DNA from: a virus
Strand: one strand, 5' to 3'
IMG/VR virus record: IMGVR_UViG_3300017776_000084
Coordinates: 1-32,168 of that record
DNA length: 32,168 nucleotides
Of this stretch, positions 6,927 to 14,738 are shown one piece after another (positions within the stretch are counted from its first letter, which is position 1; the number at the start of each line of letters is the position of its first letter). The position numbers were made by a program, and so were the translations under genes. The notes under the pieces were generated by a model. That model did no database searches. It was not told the DNA's origin and saw only the letters and a list, made by a program, of their open reading frames with translations.

Positions 6927-8009
6927 ATGGCATTACTTGATAAACTAATGAAAACCACTCGTGTTGCGGGTGCGGATATTCTCTCTGATTCTAAATTCTT
7001 TTCTGAAAAGGATCTTACTTCAACACCAGTAGGAATGGTTAACGTCGCGCTAAGCGGCAGCATTGACGGCGGACTTGCAAGCGGCCTTACGGTACTGGCA
7101 GGGCCAAGTAAACACTTTAAGACAAGCTTCGCTCTTCTTATGGCTGGAGCTTATCTTAAAAAGCATAAAGACGCAGCTCTGATCTTTTACGATACAGAGT
7201 TTGGTTCTCCTCAAGCATACTTTGAATCCTTTGACATTGACACGAGCCGAGTCCTTCACTGTCCTATTACAAACATTGAAGAACTTAAGTTTGATATTGT
7301 AAACCAATTCAAAGAGATCACGCGAAAAGACAAGGTTATTGTAATCATTGACTCGGTTGGTAACATTGCTTCAAAGAAAGAAGTTGAAGATGCCATGAAT
7401 GAAAAGTCGGTGGCCGACATGACTAGAGCCAAGGCACTTAAGGGTCTGTTTAGAATGGTTACTCCATTCCTTACAATCAATGACATCCCTTTGATTGCAA
7501 TCAACCATACTTATCAAGAGATAGGCTTGTTTCCAAAGGCGATTGTTAGTGGCGGTACTGGTGTTATGTATAGTGCTGATAACGTTTGGATTATCGGCCG
7601 GCGTCAAGATAAGAAGGGAACAGAGGTTATTGGATACGACTTTGTTGTTAACATTGAGAAGTCCAGATTTGTTAAAGAGAAAAGCAAGATCCCAATCTCT
7701 GTTTCATGGGAAGGCGGAATCGAACGCTGGTCTGGATTCACCGAAGTTGCTATTGATTTAGGGTATGTTGTCAAGCCGAAGAACGGATGGTACATGGCTG
7801 TTAATCCAGAGACAAAAGAAGAACTTACTGGCAATGTTCGTATGAAAGATACGCTTAAAGCCGAGTTCTGGAAAACCCTTTTTGAGAAGACTGACTTCGC
7901 ATCAGCTATTGAAAATAATTTTAAAGTTGCTCACCGTTCGTTACTAGGAGACGATTCTGTCGACTCCGAATCTGGTTCTGCAGGTGAGAGCTCTTCAACT
8001 GAAAAGTAG
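6927..8009 (+). CDS. uvsX: UvsX, RecA-like recombinase
   Basis: The 360-residue strand-exchange protein drives recombination-dependent replication and repair, coating single-stranded DNA with ATP. The Walker A motif is GPSKHFKTS at 59-67, very like the T4 UvsX form. IFYDTEFGSP near 86-95 holds the conserved Glu region, Walker B is VIVIIDSVG, and the loop area SGGTGVMYSADNVWII matches RecA/UvsX L2. The C-terminus is Ser/Glu/Asp-rich, an acidic tail as in many recombinases. Its own promoter precedes it, a strong hairpin follows, and the gp41 helicase gene lies two genes on, recalling the uvsX-40-41 order in T4. Confidence 0.95.
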   Translation: MALLDKLMKTTRVAGADILSDSKFFSEKDLTSTPVGMVNVALSGSIDGGLASGLTVLAGPSKHFKTSFALLMAGAYLKKHKDAALIFYDTEFGSPQAYFESFDIDTSRVLHCPITNIEELKFDIVNQFKEITRKDKVIVIIDSVGNIASKKEVEDAMNEKSVADMTRAKALKGLFRMVTPFLTINDIPLIAINHTYQEIGLFPKAIVSGGTGVMYSADNVWIIGRRQDKKGTEVIGYDFVVNIEKSRFVKEKSKIPISVSWEGGIERWSGFTEVAIDLGYVVKPKNGWYMAVNPETKEELTGNVRMKDTLKAEFWKTLFEKTDFASAIENNFKVAHRSLLGDDSVDSESGSAGESSSTEK

Positions 8010-8017
8010 AACCTTAA

Positions 8018-8052
8018 AAGAGGCTGGGTGTTGTGGTGGCGCCCAGCCTCTT
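8018..8052 (+). terminator. Strong hairpin after uvsX
   Basis: An 11-base perfect inverted repeat (AAGAGGCTGGG at 8018-8028, CCCAGCCTCTT at 8042-8052) can extend by a wobble and a further pair around a loop of about 9 bases. The bases after it are pyrimidine-rich (CATCTCTT) rather than a pure T run, so termination may be partial. The hairpin ends nine bases before the next ATG, just where a ribosome site would be. Confidence 0.7.
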
Positions 8053-8060
8053 CATCTCTT

Positions 8061-8372
8061 ATGAAAGAAGAATTTGATTATAGGTTAATCAACAGTGATC
8101 GCCATGCCGCCCGCTTTTCAATAAAACTGACAAGTGGATTATACAGCGGTGTAGTTTATGCATACGGAAATGTAAACCTCACCGAAGAAGAAGTGAACGG
8201 AGAGATGGTAGGGCGGTTAAGTTTTCTTTACGAAGTTGAAGAAGGAAACGAAGAATACACCAAAGAAGAGCTTGACTCAAACTCCGATTTTCAACGGCAC
8301 GTTGGACAAGTTCTTGAGTCTATTATAACAGAAAACGAATTTAAGATTGGACAGAATGACCCAGAAAATTGA
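8061..8372 (+). CDS. Small acidic protein between uvsX and gp41
   Basis: ATG 8061 (MKEEFDYRL) was chosen over an in-frame start at 8028, which would translate through the post-uvsX hairpin. The 103-residue acidic protein has a mixed alpha/beta pattern and no recognisable catalytic motif (RFSIKLTSGLYSGVVYAYG, then a Glu-rich middle). It ends at TGA 8372 inside the start of the helicase gene, overlapping it by 17 bases, so the two are probably co-translated. The position corresponds to T4 gene 40 between uvsX and 41, but I see no sequence reason to call it gp40. Confidence 0.7.
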   Translation: MKEEFDYRLINSDRHAARFSIKLTSGLYSGVVYAYGNVNLTEEEVNGEMVGRLSFLYEVEEGNEEYTKEELDSNSDFQRHVGQVLESIITENEFKIGQNDPEN

Positions 8373-9750
8373 AGACATCATATTAAATAATTTAGTACAT
8401 AATGAAACTTATTGTCGTAAGGCAATGCCACACCTTCGCCCTGAATATTTTGAAGGTTCAGATAGAGCGGTATACGATCTGATATTAAAGTTTGTTGGTA
8501 AGTATAACAAGCTCCCTAATTCTAAAGTTCTTTCTATTGAGTTGCAAAGCTCTGATTATTCTTCTCGTTCTAATGTGAATGAAATCCTGCAAACCATTAA
8601 TTCTTTTGAGTCTCCTGCTAAAGCAGATGATTCGTGGTTGATTAGCACAACTGAAAAATGGTGTAAAGACCGCGCGGTTCATCTTGCGGTTATGGAAGCT
8701 ATTAATATTATTGACGGTAAGAGCGAAGATAAAGTAGAAGGTGCGATACCAGATATCTTAAGTAAAGCTCTGGGCGTAACCTTTGATACCAATGTCGGTC
8801 ATGATTATATTGAAAATGCTCAAGCTCGATTTGACTTTTACAATACTCATGAAGATAAGATGGCATTTGATCTTGACATGATGAATACCATTACCAACGG
8901 TGGTGTACCAAACAAAACGCTGAATATTATTCTTGCTGGAACTGGAGTTGGTAAAAGTTTGGCCATGTGTCACCTTGCTTCTGCAGCTCTTTCACAAGGT
9001 AAGAATGTTCTTTATATCACGCTGGAGATGGCGGAAGAACGCATTGCCGAACGTATTGATGCAAACCTTTTTGATGTTCGTATTGATCAGTTAAAAGATA
9101 TGACCAATGATCGCTTTACGTCAAAGGTTGAAGCTATTGCAAGTAAGACAAAAGGTAAGCTTGTAGTAAAAGAATATCCCACGGCTAGTGCTCATGTTGG
9201 ACACTTTCGGGCTCTTCTTACCGAGCTTAAAATGAAAAAGGATTTTGTTCCTGACGTGGTTTATATTGATTATCTAAACATTTGTGCATCATCCCGTATC
9301 AAAGGTCTTAGCGGTGGAATTAATACTTACTCTCTTATTAAGGCTATTGCTGAAGAACTTCGCGGCCTTGCAGTAGAAACCAATGTTCCTATCTGGAGTG
9401 CTACACAAGTAACAAGAACAGGATTTAATAACAGCGATGTTGAGCTTACCGATACTTCTGAAAGTTTTGGATTACCAGCAACAGCCGACTTAATGATTGC
9501 TCTTATCTCTAACGAAAAGCTTGAGGGCATGGGTCAACTTATGATTAAGCAGCTTAAGAATCGTTACAATGATCTTGCCGCAAATAAAAGATTTACGGTT
9601 GGAGTTGATCGTTCCAAAATGCGACTTTACGATATTGCTGATCCTACTGCGAATATTATACAAAGCTCTGGTCCTGTTGCCCCTGTTCCAGACAAGCCAT
9701 TTAGTAGCGGGCGAAGTTCTTCAGACTTTAGTGATTTTAAGGTGGAATAA
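8356..9750 (+). CDS. 41: Replicative DNA helicase, gp41/DnaB type
   Basis: This is the hexameric 5'-3' helicase that unwinds the replication fork and partners with primase. ATG 8356 was chosen rather than the upstream TTG at 8347. The 464-residue protein has a DnaB-type N-terminal helical domain (about 1-150) and a RecA-like motor. Walker A is AGTGVGKS at 194-201, preceded by NGGVPNKTLNIIL. The DnaB motif 1a-like VLYITLEMAEERIAERID, Walker B VVYIDYLNI, and SATQVTR with the sensing Gln follow. The C-terminus is a Ser/Pro-rich tail ending FKVE. It overlaps the previous gene and is followed by late promoters, so it closes the replication unit. Confidence 0.94.
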   Translation: MTQKIEDIILNNLVHNETYCRKAMPHLRPEYFEGSDRAVYDLILKFVGKYNKLPNSKVLSIELQSSDYSSRSNVNEILQTINSFESPAKADDSWLISTTEKWCKDRAVHLAVMEAINIIDGKSEDKVEGAIPDILSKALGVTFDTNVGHDYIENAQARFDFYNTHEDKMAFDLDMMNTITNGGVPNKTLNIILAGTGVGKSLAMCHLASAALSQGKNVLYITLEMAEERIAERIDANLFDVRIDQLKDMTNDRFTSKVEAIASKTKGKLVVKEYPTASAHVGHFRALLTELKMKKDFVPDVVYIDYLNICASSRIKGLSGGINTYSLIKAIAEELRGLAVETNVPIWSATQVTRTGFNNSDVELTDTSESFGLPATADLMIALISNEKLEGMGQLMIKQLKNRYNDLAANKRFTVGVDRSKMRLYDIADPTANIIQSSGPVAPVPDKPFSSGRSSSDFSDFKVE

Positions 9751-9769
9751 GTGTTAAGTGGATAAAAAA

Positions 9770-9777
9770 TATAAATA
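9770..9777 (+). promoter_or_regulatory. T4-type late promoter box (first of two)
   Basis: An exact TATAAATA lies in the 49-base gap after the helicase gene, 16 bases before a second copy. This is the -10 element read by the gp55-type late sigma factor in T4-like phages. Predicted start is about 9783. Confidence 0.6.
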
Positions 9778-9785
9778 GTAATGTC

Positions 9786-9793
9786 TATAAATA
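9786..9793 (+). promoter_or_regulatory. T4-type late promoter box (second of two)
   Basis: An exact TATAAATA ends six bases before the ATG at 9800. A late start about six bases past the box would fall at or next to the ATG, giving an almost leaderless late transcript. Confidence 0.65.
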
Positions 9794-9799
9794 CTATCC

Positions 9800-11353
9800 A
9801 TGAGCACAAGCAACTTTAAAGATTTCATTAAAGAAGATATTTCAACAGGTTCACTTGATAAAGCCACCTTCTTAATTGCAAAATATCTCAAACGTAAAAC
9901 TGGATATTCATTTTTCCAGCTTCCAGGCATAGAGAAATTTTCAGGTGGTTCATCAGGTGGTGGATCTGGTATTCGATTGTTTTCTGGCAAAGGTAATATT
10001 AGTATTCGATTCAACTGGAAATCCAGTGGTCCTACTGCATCAAGCCTTTCTTCTATTGACATTTGGCTCAATAATAAGCAGCCTTTTTATCTCGAGTTTG
10101 AGAAAACAACTGGTCTAGTAAAAACCATTCCACTTGTTGCCAACATTATTAATGCTGGCGGCCCAACCAATAAAACCGTTTATACTTTACCCGATGGGGT
10201 ATCACTTAATGAACACATGGAGCCATCCTTCAGGTTTGTTCATCTTAACGAGGCCAAGGCTGCTATAGGCGACGTTGGTGGAATGTTTGACGACATTGTT
10301 GAAATGATGACCGACTCTGGCTTTTCAAAGGGGATGGTTTATAAAACATACAAAAGTGCTGGGGTTAAGGTTTTTGATGCGATTGTCGGTTTACATCCGA
10401 AGCTCATGCAAAAGAAAGGAACCGCATTTAAGTTTGTAGGTAAACCTGCAGACCTTGCTAAGGTTAAGAATTCAAAAGATGATATTCTACTTACAATCGG
10501 TTGTACAAAAGGAACTGTTAAGCGTGGATCTGCTGGTGAAAAATATGCTGATAACAGTAACGCCGATGCTCTTATGGCAGATCGTGACCGCATCAGCTTT
10601 GAGAAGCAACTTGAAGATTTAGAAAACCTTCTCAAACTAACTGTTAACGGCGCAGCCAATGCAATCTTTATTGCTGGTCGAGGTGGTGTTGGTAAAACAC
10701 ACACAACCGAAAAGGTTCTTGCTGACATGGGTCTGCGAGACGGATCAGGATACTTTAAGAACACTGGTAGTACAACTGCTGCAGGTATGTATTCTCTACT
10801 CTTTCGTTACAAGAACGATATCATTCTTTTTGATGATAGTGACGATGCCTTTAAGGATCAGGAAAGTAGAAACCTTCTCAAGGCTGCAACTGATACCAAA
10901 AAGATTCGGAAGCTCGTTTGGAACAAAATGGGTAAAAACGTTGTTGATCCTGAAGAGGATATCACGGACGAAGAAATGCTTGACCAAAATCTCATTCCTC
11001 GTTATTTTGAGTTTACTGGTAAGATCATTTTTATTACCAACCTTAAAATGCAAAAGCTGGATCCAGACGGTGCGCTAAGAACACGCGCATACATCATTGA
11101 CATTGATCCAACTGAAGCAGAGATTTATGACTTTATGGATCAGATTGTTGATAAGATTAAATTAGAAGACGGTCTGACCCTTGATTTGACAAAAAGGAAA
11201 AAGGTTGTGGATCTTCTTCGTAAAGGTAAGAGCAAGCAAGAACCAAACCTTCGTAAACTCAGCCGGGGACTGAATATGGCTGCAGGTGCTCTTTCTGCTG
11301 GGGTTGCTGTAAAAGACGGTGATCTCCGGCGAATGATTGAAACTTACGCGTAA
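9800..11353 (+). CDS. AAA-type ATPase with capsid-targeting-like N-terminus
   Basis: The 517-residue protein begins MSTSNFKDFIKED, similar to the leader of T4 internal head proteins with a possible prohead-protease site I-K-E. Residues 40-60 are a Gly/Ser-rich loop (SGGSSGGGSG), followed by a beta-rich domain. The C-terminal half is a P-loop ATPase: Walker A GRGGVGKT at 293-300, Walker B IILFDD at 341-346, a sensor-like IIFITN, and RTRAYIIDIDP in the arginine-finger area. Its cellular target is unknown. A double late promoter precedes it and a terminator follows. I infer a late, head-associated motor or remodelling ATPase; it is not one of the named T4 ATPases I can recognise. Confidence 0.7.
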   Translation: MSTSNFKDFIKEDISTGSLDKATFLIAKYLKRKTGYSFFQLPGIEKFSGGSSGGGSGIRLFSGKGNISIRFNWKSSGPTASSLSSIDIWLNNKQPFYLEFEKTTGLVKTIPLVANIINAGGPTNKTVYTLPDGVSLNEHMEPSFRFVHLNEAKAAIGDVGGMFDDIVEMMTDSGFSKGMVYKTYKSAGVKVFDAIVGLHPKLMQKKGTAFKFVGKPADLAKVKNSKDDILLTIGCTKGTVKRGSAGEKYADNSNADALMADRDRISFEKQLEDLENLLKLTVNGAANAIFIAGRGGVGKTHTTEKVLADMGLRDGSGYFKNTGSTTAAGMYSLLFRYKNDIILFDDSDDAFKDQESRNLLKAATDTKKIRKLVWNKMGKNVVDPEEDITDEEMLDQNLIPRYFEFTGKIIFITNLKMQKLDPDGALRTRAYIIDIDPTEAEIYDFMDQIVDKIKLEDGLTLDLTKRKKVVDLLRKGKSKQEPNLRKLSRGLNMAAGALSAGVAVKDGDLRRMIETYA

Positions 11354-11361
11354 TTAAGTGG

Positions 11362-11389
11362 AAAAAGGAGGATTAAAACCCTTCTTTTT
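11362..11389 (+). terminator. Intrinsic terminator after the ATPase gene
   Basis: A ten-base stem (AAAAAGGAGG at 11362-11371 with CCTTCTTTTT at 11380-11389, one G-T pair) encloses an A/T loop and ends in a run of five T. It separates the late ATPase gene from a new promoter at 11400. The GGAGG inside it is stem sequence and not a ribosome site. Confidence 0.75.
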
Positions 11390-11399
11390 GATTATATTA

Positions 11400-11428
11400 T
11401 TTACATTTATCATAAAATAGTTTATAAT
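11400..11428 (+). promoter_or_regulatory. Host-type promoter for the metallopeptidase gene
   Basis: TTTACA is at 11400-11405 and TATAAT at 11423-11428, with a 17-base spacer. Predicted start is about 11435, eight bases before ATG 11443. Confidence 0.8.
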
Positions 11429-11442
11429 AATTAATAGTAAAA

Positions 11443-11892
11443 ATGATAGACAAAACTTTACGAATATATGGCTGCAAAGACAAGCCAGACCTGAGAGACG
11501 ATATTCGTGAAGCGTCTAAGTTTTTCATTAACAAGCTGATTCCTCGAAAAAGGATACTTCACATTGCTGTTAAAAGAAGAAAGAATCTTATCAAGAACAG
11601 CGGAACATACGGGGAGTGTTGGCACCTTGATGAACCAAACTGTTTTGAAATATTGGTCGACGCAGACCTTTCTAAAAAGCAAACTCTTACAACCTTGGCT
11701 CATGAATTTGTTCACGTAAAACAATTCTGCCGTAGAGAACTTAAATTCGGTCACAAGATTGATACTTGGTGTGGTAAAAAGTATTACCACGGTGCAGCTT
11801 ATGAATCCCTGCCATGGGAAAAGGAAGCAACCCGACTGGAGACGGTTTTATACGAAGAATTCAAGGTGCATAAAAATAACAATAAAGTATAA
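11443..11892 (+). CDS. Small HExxH zinc metallopeptidase-like protein
   Basis: The 149-residue protein has the zinc-peptidase motif H87-E-F-V-H91 in TTLAHEFVHVKQF, with PWEKEA at 125-130 downstream offering the third-ligand or helix Glu usual in SprT/gluzincin-like phage peptidases. It is basic overall and has no signal peptide or membrane segment, so it should act in the cytoplasm of the host or in the virion. It has its own host-type promoter and lies between two late genes, while a terminator before it isolates it from the ATPase gene. The target is unknown. Its stop overlaps the next gene's late promoter box. Confidence 0.8.
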   Translation: MIDKTLRIYGCKDKPDLRDDIREASKFFINKLIPRKRILHIAVKRRKNLIKNSGTYGECWHLDEPNCFEILVDADLSKKQTLTTLAHEFVHVKQFCRRELKFGHKIDTWCGKKYYHGAAYESLPWEKEATRLETVLYEEFKVHKNNNKV

Positions 11893-11895
11893 ATA
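11888..11895 (+). promoter_or_regulatory. T4-type late promoter box
   Basis: An exact TATAAATA spans the stop codon of the metallopeptidase gene. Its end is five bases from ATG 11901, so the predicted late transcript starts at the ATG. Confidence 0.65.
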
Positions 11896-11900
11896 GTATT

Positions 11901-12995
11901 ATGAAAAGATTTAAGGAATTTTTATCAGAAGCTTATTCTTTCTTTCCAAAATCGGTCGAAGAAATAGAAACTGAGTTAAAGGATTTTTCTACTGATAGCC
12001 AAAATGAAATTAAAGCGCTGTTTACTTTCCTTAGGACAAAGTATCCAAGCGTTTATACTCCTATCAATATTGATAAAAAGAAACAGAATAACGTTAATGT
12101 TACACGCGAACTTCAATCGGAAACCGAGATATCTGATATTGTTTCTGGAGCCGGTATTAAAAAAATTAAGCTCAAGTTCGGTAATGGATCATCCGGTAAT
12201 CGCGGTGTAAATAATCGTGGTAATATATTTGAAGGCGCGTTTGCAAATGCCATAACTACATGGTGGAACGGCGAAGAAGTTGAAAATAAAAGTATGCTTG
12301 CCGCTATTAAAGACCTTGATAAAACATATAAGCTTAGTGATTCAAGTAAGCTAGATGTTAATGTTGTTGGTGGTGAAAACACCAAACGCCCTCTTAAATT
12401 TGGTCCAACCATTATTTTAGATAACCCAAAAGGATCTGGATTCGATATTGGTAAATCAGTTACAGATGTTACACTAGTTACTGATAATCGCGAAATTTAT
12501 CTCAGCCTTAAGTTAGGTACAACTACTACATTCTTCAACGTGGGTGTAAGAAGGATTCTAACTCCAGATCAGATTAAATCCAGTAAGATTACTAATAAAG
12601 ACGGCTTAAATCTCCTTAGCATCTTTGGCATTGACCCTGTCAAATTTTCAGAAGTATTTAATGGTACCAGTAAGGGTAGTGTTGATACTAGAGCAAAGGT
12701 GGATTCCAACAAAATAGAAAAGTTGTTGCAATCAGGAATAGGTTATAACTATCACATCATCCACAAAATGTCAAAGGGAATTCTTTCAAAAGAAATGAAT
12801 CAATCTGCAATGAAGAAAGCAGCAAAGATCGCTGGTGGCGTTACAGTTTATTATGGTGGTAAAACCGGTCGAGGTAAACGCGTTGATGTAGAATTCAAAT
12901 CAGCTTCATATAAATTTAAAATCAACATTAGAGATACCCAAGGTAAAGATGGATACCCGACTCGTATGATGTGTGATTTTACTACAATTAAGTGA
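11901..12995 (+). CDS. Late protein with capsid-targeting-like leader and nuclease-like core
   Basis: The 364-residue protein begins MKRFKEFLSEAYS, which matches the T4 internal-protein leader form with a cleavage site L-S-E before Ala11. The middle shows a pattern consistent with a PD-(D/E)XK fold: NRGNIFEGAF with Glu111, then SVTDVTLVTDNREIYLSLK with Asp189 and Lys204 on adjacent strands. The following FFNVGVRR and a Lys/Arg-rich C-terminus (GKTGRGKRVDVEF) fit DNA binding. Catalysis is not proven; the acidic residue before Lys is replaced by Ser202. I infer a head-packaged nuclease-like or DNA-binding protein. An alternative is an unrelated structural protein. Confidence 0.55.
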   Translation: MKRFKEFLSEAYSFFPKSVEEIETELKDFSTDSQNEIKALFTFLRTKYPSVYTPINIDKKKQNNVNVTRELQSETEISDIVSGAGIKKIKLKFGNGSSGNRGVNNRGNIFEGAFANAITTWWNGEEVENKSMLAAIKDLDKTYKLSDSSKLDVNVVGGENTKRPLKFGPTIILDNPKGSGFDIGKSVTDVTLVTDNREIYLSLKLGTTTTFFNVGVRRILTPDQIKSSKITNKDGLNLLSIFGIDPVKFSEVFNGTSKGSVDTRAKVDSNKIEKLLQSGIGYNYHIIHKMSKGILSKEMNQSAMKKAAKIAGGVTVYYGGKTGRGKRVDVEFKSASYKFKINIRDTQGKDGYPTRMMCDFTTIK

Positions 12996-13001
12996 GAAAT
13001 C

Positions 13002-13526
13002 ATGAACCAAGAAATAGAGCAGGCATTACAATTTCACAAGGACAATAACATTCCAATTTCGGAAAACATTTTCCGTCCTCACACAGAAAATTATTACGCT
13101 CTTTTTCGCGCAGCCCGTTCGTTAAAAGAAGATCTTGATCTTACCTCCTTTGATCGCCATTTGCTCTCAACAGACATTGGCGAGTTTGGTATTTACGAAG
13201 GAGAAGAAGTTCCACTCGACCATCCCTTTATTGCCGAAGCTGAATATAAAGGAAAAGAGGTTGAGTTGGATACCCCCAAGCGAGGCGGTAAAAAGAAATA
13301 CTTTGTTTACGTTAAGAACGATAAAGGTAAAGTAGTTAAAGTTGAATGGGGAGATACAAGTGGTCTTACCGCTAAGATTTCTGATAAAGCTGCTGCTGCA
13401 TCCTTTGCCGCTCGTCACCGCTGTCATTTAAAGAAAGACAGAACAACCCCCGGTTGGTGGGCTTGTAATATGCCCCGCTATGCTAAAGACCTTGGCTTAA
13501 AAGGAGGCGGAAACTTTTTTTGGTAA
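13002..13526 (+). CDS. Conserved phage protein with C-terminal RHRC...WWAC motif, 174 aa
   Basis: The N-terminal half (residues 1-80) is helical and acidic. From about residue 84 a compact domain starts (YKGKEVELDTPKRGGKKKYF), continues through VVKVEWGDTSG and ends ASFAARHRCHLKKDR then TPGWWACNMPRY. This C-terminal domain recurs, from memory, in many marine phage proteins as a small basic domain with Cys and Trp at fixed places. Its role is unknown to me. A putative cleavage site for the prohead protease is not obvious. Six bases separate it from the previous gene, and it shares that late unit. Confidence 0.65.
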   Translation: MNQEIEQALQFHKDNNIPISENIFRPHTENYYALFRAARSLKEDLDLTSFDRHLLSTDIGEFGIYEGEEVPLDHPFIAEAEYKGKEVELDTPKRGGKKKYFVYVKNDKGKVVKVEWGDTSGLTAKISDKAAAASFAARHRCHLKKDRTTPGWWACNMPRYAKDLGLKGGGNFFW

Positions 13527-13538
13527 AACTATAAACCA

Positions 13539-13546
13539 TATAAATA
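13539..13546 (+). promoter_or_regulatory. T4-type late promoter box
   Basis: An exact TATAAATA lies in the 45-base gap before ATG 13572. The predicted start, about 13552, leaves a 20-base leader. Confidence 0.6.
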
Positions 13547-13571
13547 GAATCAATCTAATCTTTATATTAAA

Positions 13572-14717
13572 ATGAAAGAATCTTATAACAGAGACCCATT
13601 AATTCAAACTGCTGAAGGCTTAATGCTAACTGAAGATGTTGCTAAAATTAAAAAGAAAGTGGCGCAGCTTAAAGTTGGTGATAAAACAAACTTTGGAGCA
13701 GTACTTGATATTGGCGACGAACATATTACATTTAAAGCTCCACAAACGCCTAAAACCAAAATTCTTTTTCGTCAGAGGGCATTGGGTAGGTCTGCCTACC
13801 TACTAATGAATCTTGTCAAGTATACTCCAGATGGTAAGAAACTTGACAAGACATTCAAAGAAGCCAACGATTTTACTGGAGCTGCTGCCGCAGCTGCCGT
13901 GGCTGGAGAAGATGAATTTGAATTTAATGGTAAAACATATCCAGTTGAGATGGATTTAGAGGTTGCTAAAAAGATTATGTCCCAATCACTGAAGCTTGCA
14001 AAACAACTTGCAAAGGACATGGAAGAAGACACGGATTTTATTGAAAGTAACGAGTTTGTTGGCGCAGCTGCCGCAGCCAAGGTTGCTGGTAAAGATGAAT
14101 TTGAATTCAATGGTAAAACATATCCTGTTGAAATTAGTCAAGAGACCGCTGAAAAGATTATGTCTCAAGCTATTGACCTTGCTAAAGATCTTGCAAAGGC
14201 TAAGAAAGAGGAGTCCACCGATCTTGAAGAAGAGACGGGCTCATTAAAAAATTCACTAAAGGTTCTTGCTAAAGCTGGAATCAGAGGTCGTCTAGTAAGT
14301 GATATGCCAAAGTTTGCTAAAGCCATTCGTAAAAATTACAAAGCTATTACTGGTGAAAAATATCAAGATGGGGATCAAGTTGCCATGAGCGAAATCATTG
14401 CAGATCTTATTGGCCACTTTAGAATAGATGGAGATGAATTCATTACTGCTTGGGATAGTACCATTAGAGAAGGCGCCGAACTTGAAGAATCAGAACACGG
14501 TGAATGGTTTACCGCTGAAATGAAGGTTAAGTCCAGTGGGCAGCTTTACTCAACCTTTTATGTTCAAGCCAAAGACATAGGCCAAGCAAATAAAAAGGCT
14601 GAAAAGGTATTTAAAGAATTGATGAAAACATCCTACCCCAAGGATTGGCCAACTTACTCAAAGAAGTTTACCCTTAAGGTCGTAAAGGGTGATAACATGG
14701 GTGAGCTGATGCCGTAA
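13572..14717 (+). CDS. Multi-domain late protein with tandem Ala-rich repeat
   Basis: The 381-residue protein has a basic N-terminal region (1-97) with a candidate protease site L-T-E at 19-21. Two tandem copies of a 61-residue unit follow, each beginning F-x-G-A5-6 and containing DEFEFNGKTYPVE and an EKIMSQ-type helix. After DLEE at 207-210 comes a helical module (about 215-300) with GEKYQDGDQV, and after ELEE at 303-306 a C-terminal alpha/beta module (WFTAEMKVKSSGQLYSTFYV) to the end. The LEE sites between modules look like prohead-protease sites. No enzyme motif is visible. A head or core-associated role is inferred from late promoter, context and sites. Confidence 0.6.
   Translation: MKESYNRDPLIQTAEGLMLTEDVAKIKKKVAQLKVGDKTNFGAVLDIGDEHITFKAPQTPKTKILFRQRALGRSAYLLMNLVKYTPDGKKLDKTFKEANDFTGAAAAAAVAGEDEFEFNGKTYPVEMDLEVAKKIMSQSLKLAKQLAKDMEEDTDFIESNEFVGAAAAAKVAGKDEFEFNGKTYPVEISQETAEKIMSQAIDLAKDLAKAKKEESTDLEEETGSLKNSLKVLAKAGIRGRLVSDMPKFAKAIRKNYKAITGEKYQDGDQVAMSEIIADLIGHFRIDGDEFITAWDSTIREGAELEESEHGEWFTAEMKVKSSGQLYSTFYVQAKDIGQANKKAEKVFKELMKTSYPKDWPTYSKKFTLKVVKGDNMGELMP
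13866..14204 (+). repeat. Two-copy tandem repeat within the Ala-rich protein gene
   Basis: Unit 1 covers about 13866-14021 (residues 99-150) and unit 2 about 14049-14204 (residues 160-211), with a 183-base period. The core DNA GATGAATTTGAATT followed by ATGGTAAAACATATCC is almost unchanged between copies, while flanks differ mostly at third positions. This indicates an in-frame duplication kept under selection. Confidence 0.85.
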
Positions 14718-14738
14718 TAGGAAATACAGATAAGCAAT

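Noticed and set aside
8028-8060. Earlier in-frame start for the small gene after uvsX
   Set aside because: It would translate the hairpin arm and gives a non-conserved WWRP-type start; ATG 8061 is cleaner.
11361-11371. GGAGG as a Shine-Dalgarno site
   Set aside because: It lies in the terminator stem, more than 70 bases from the next ATG.
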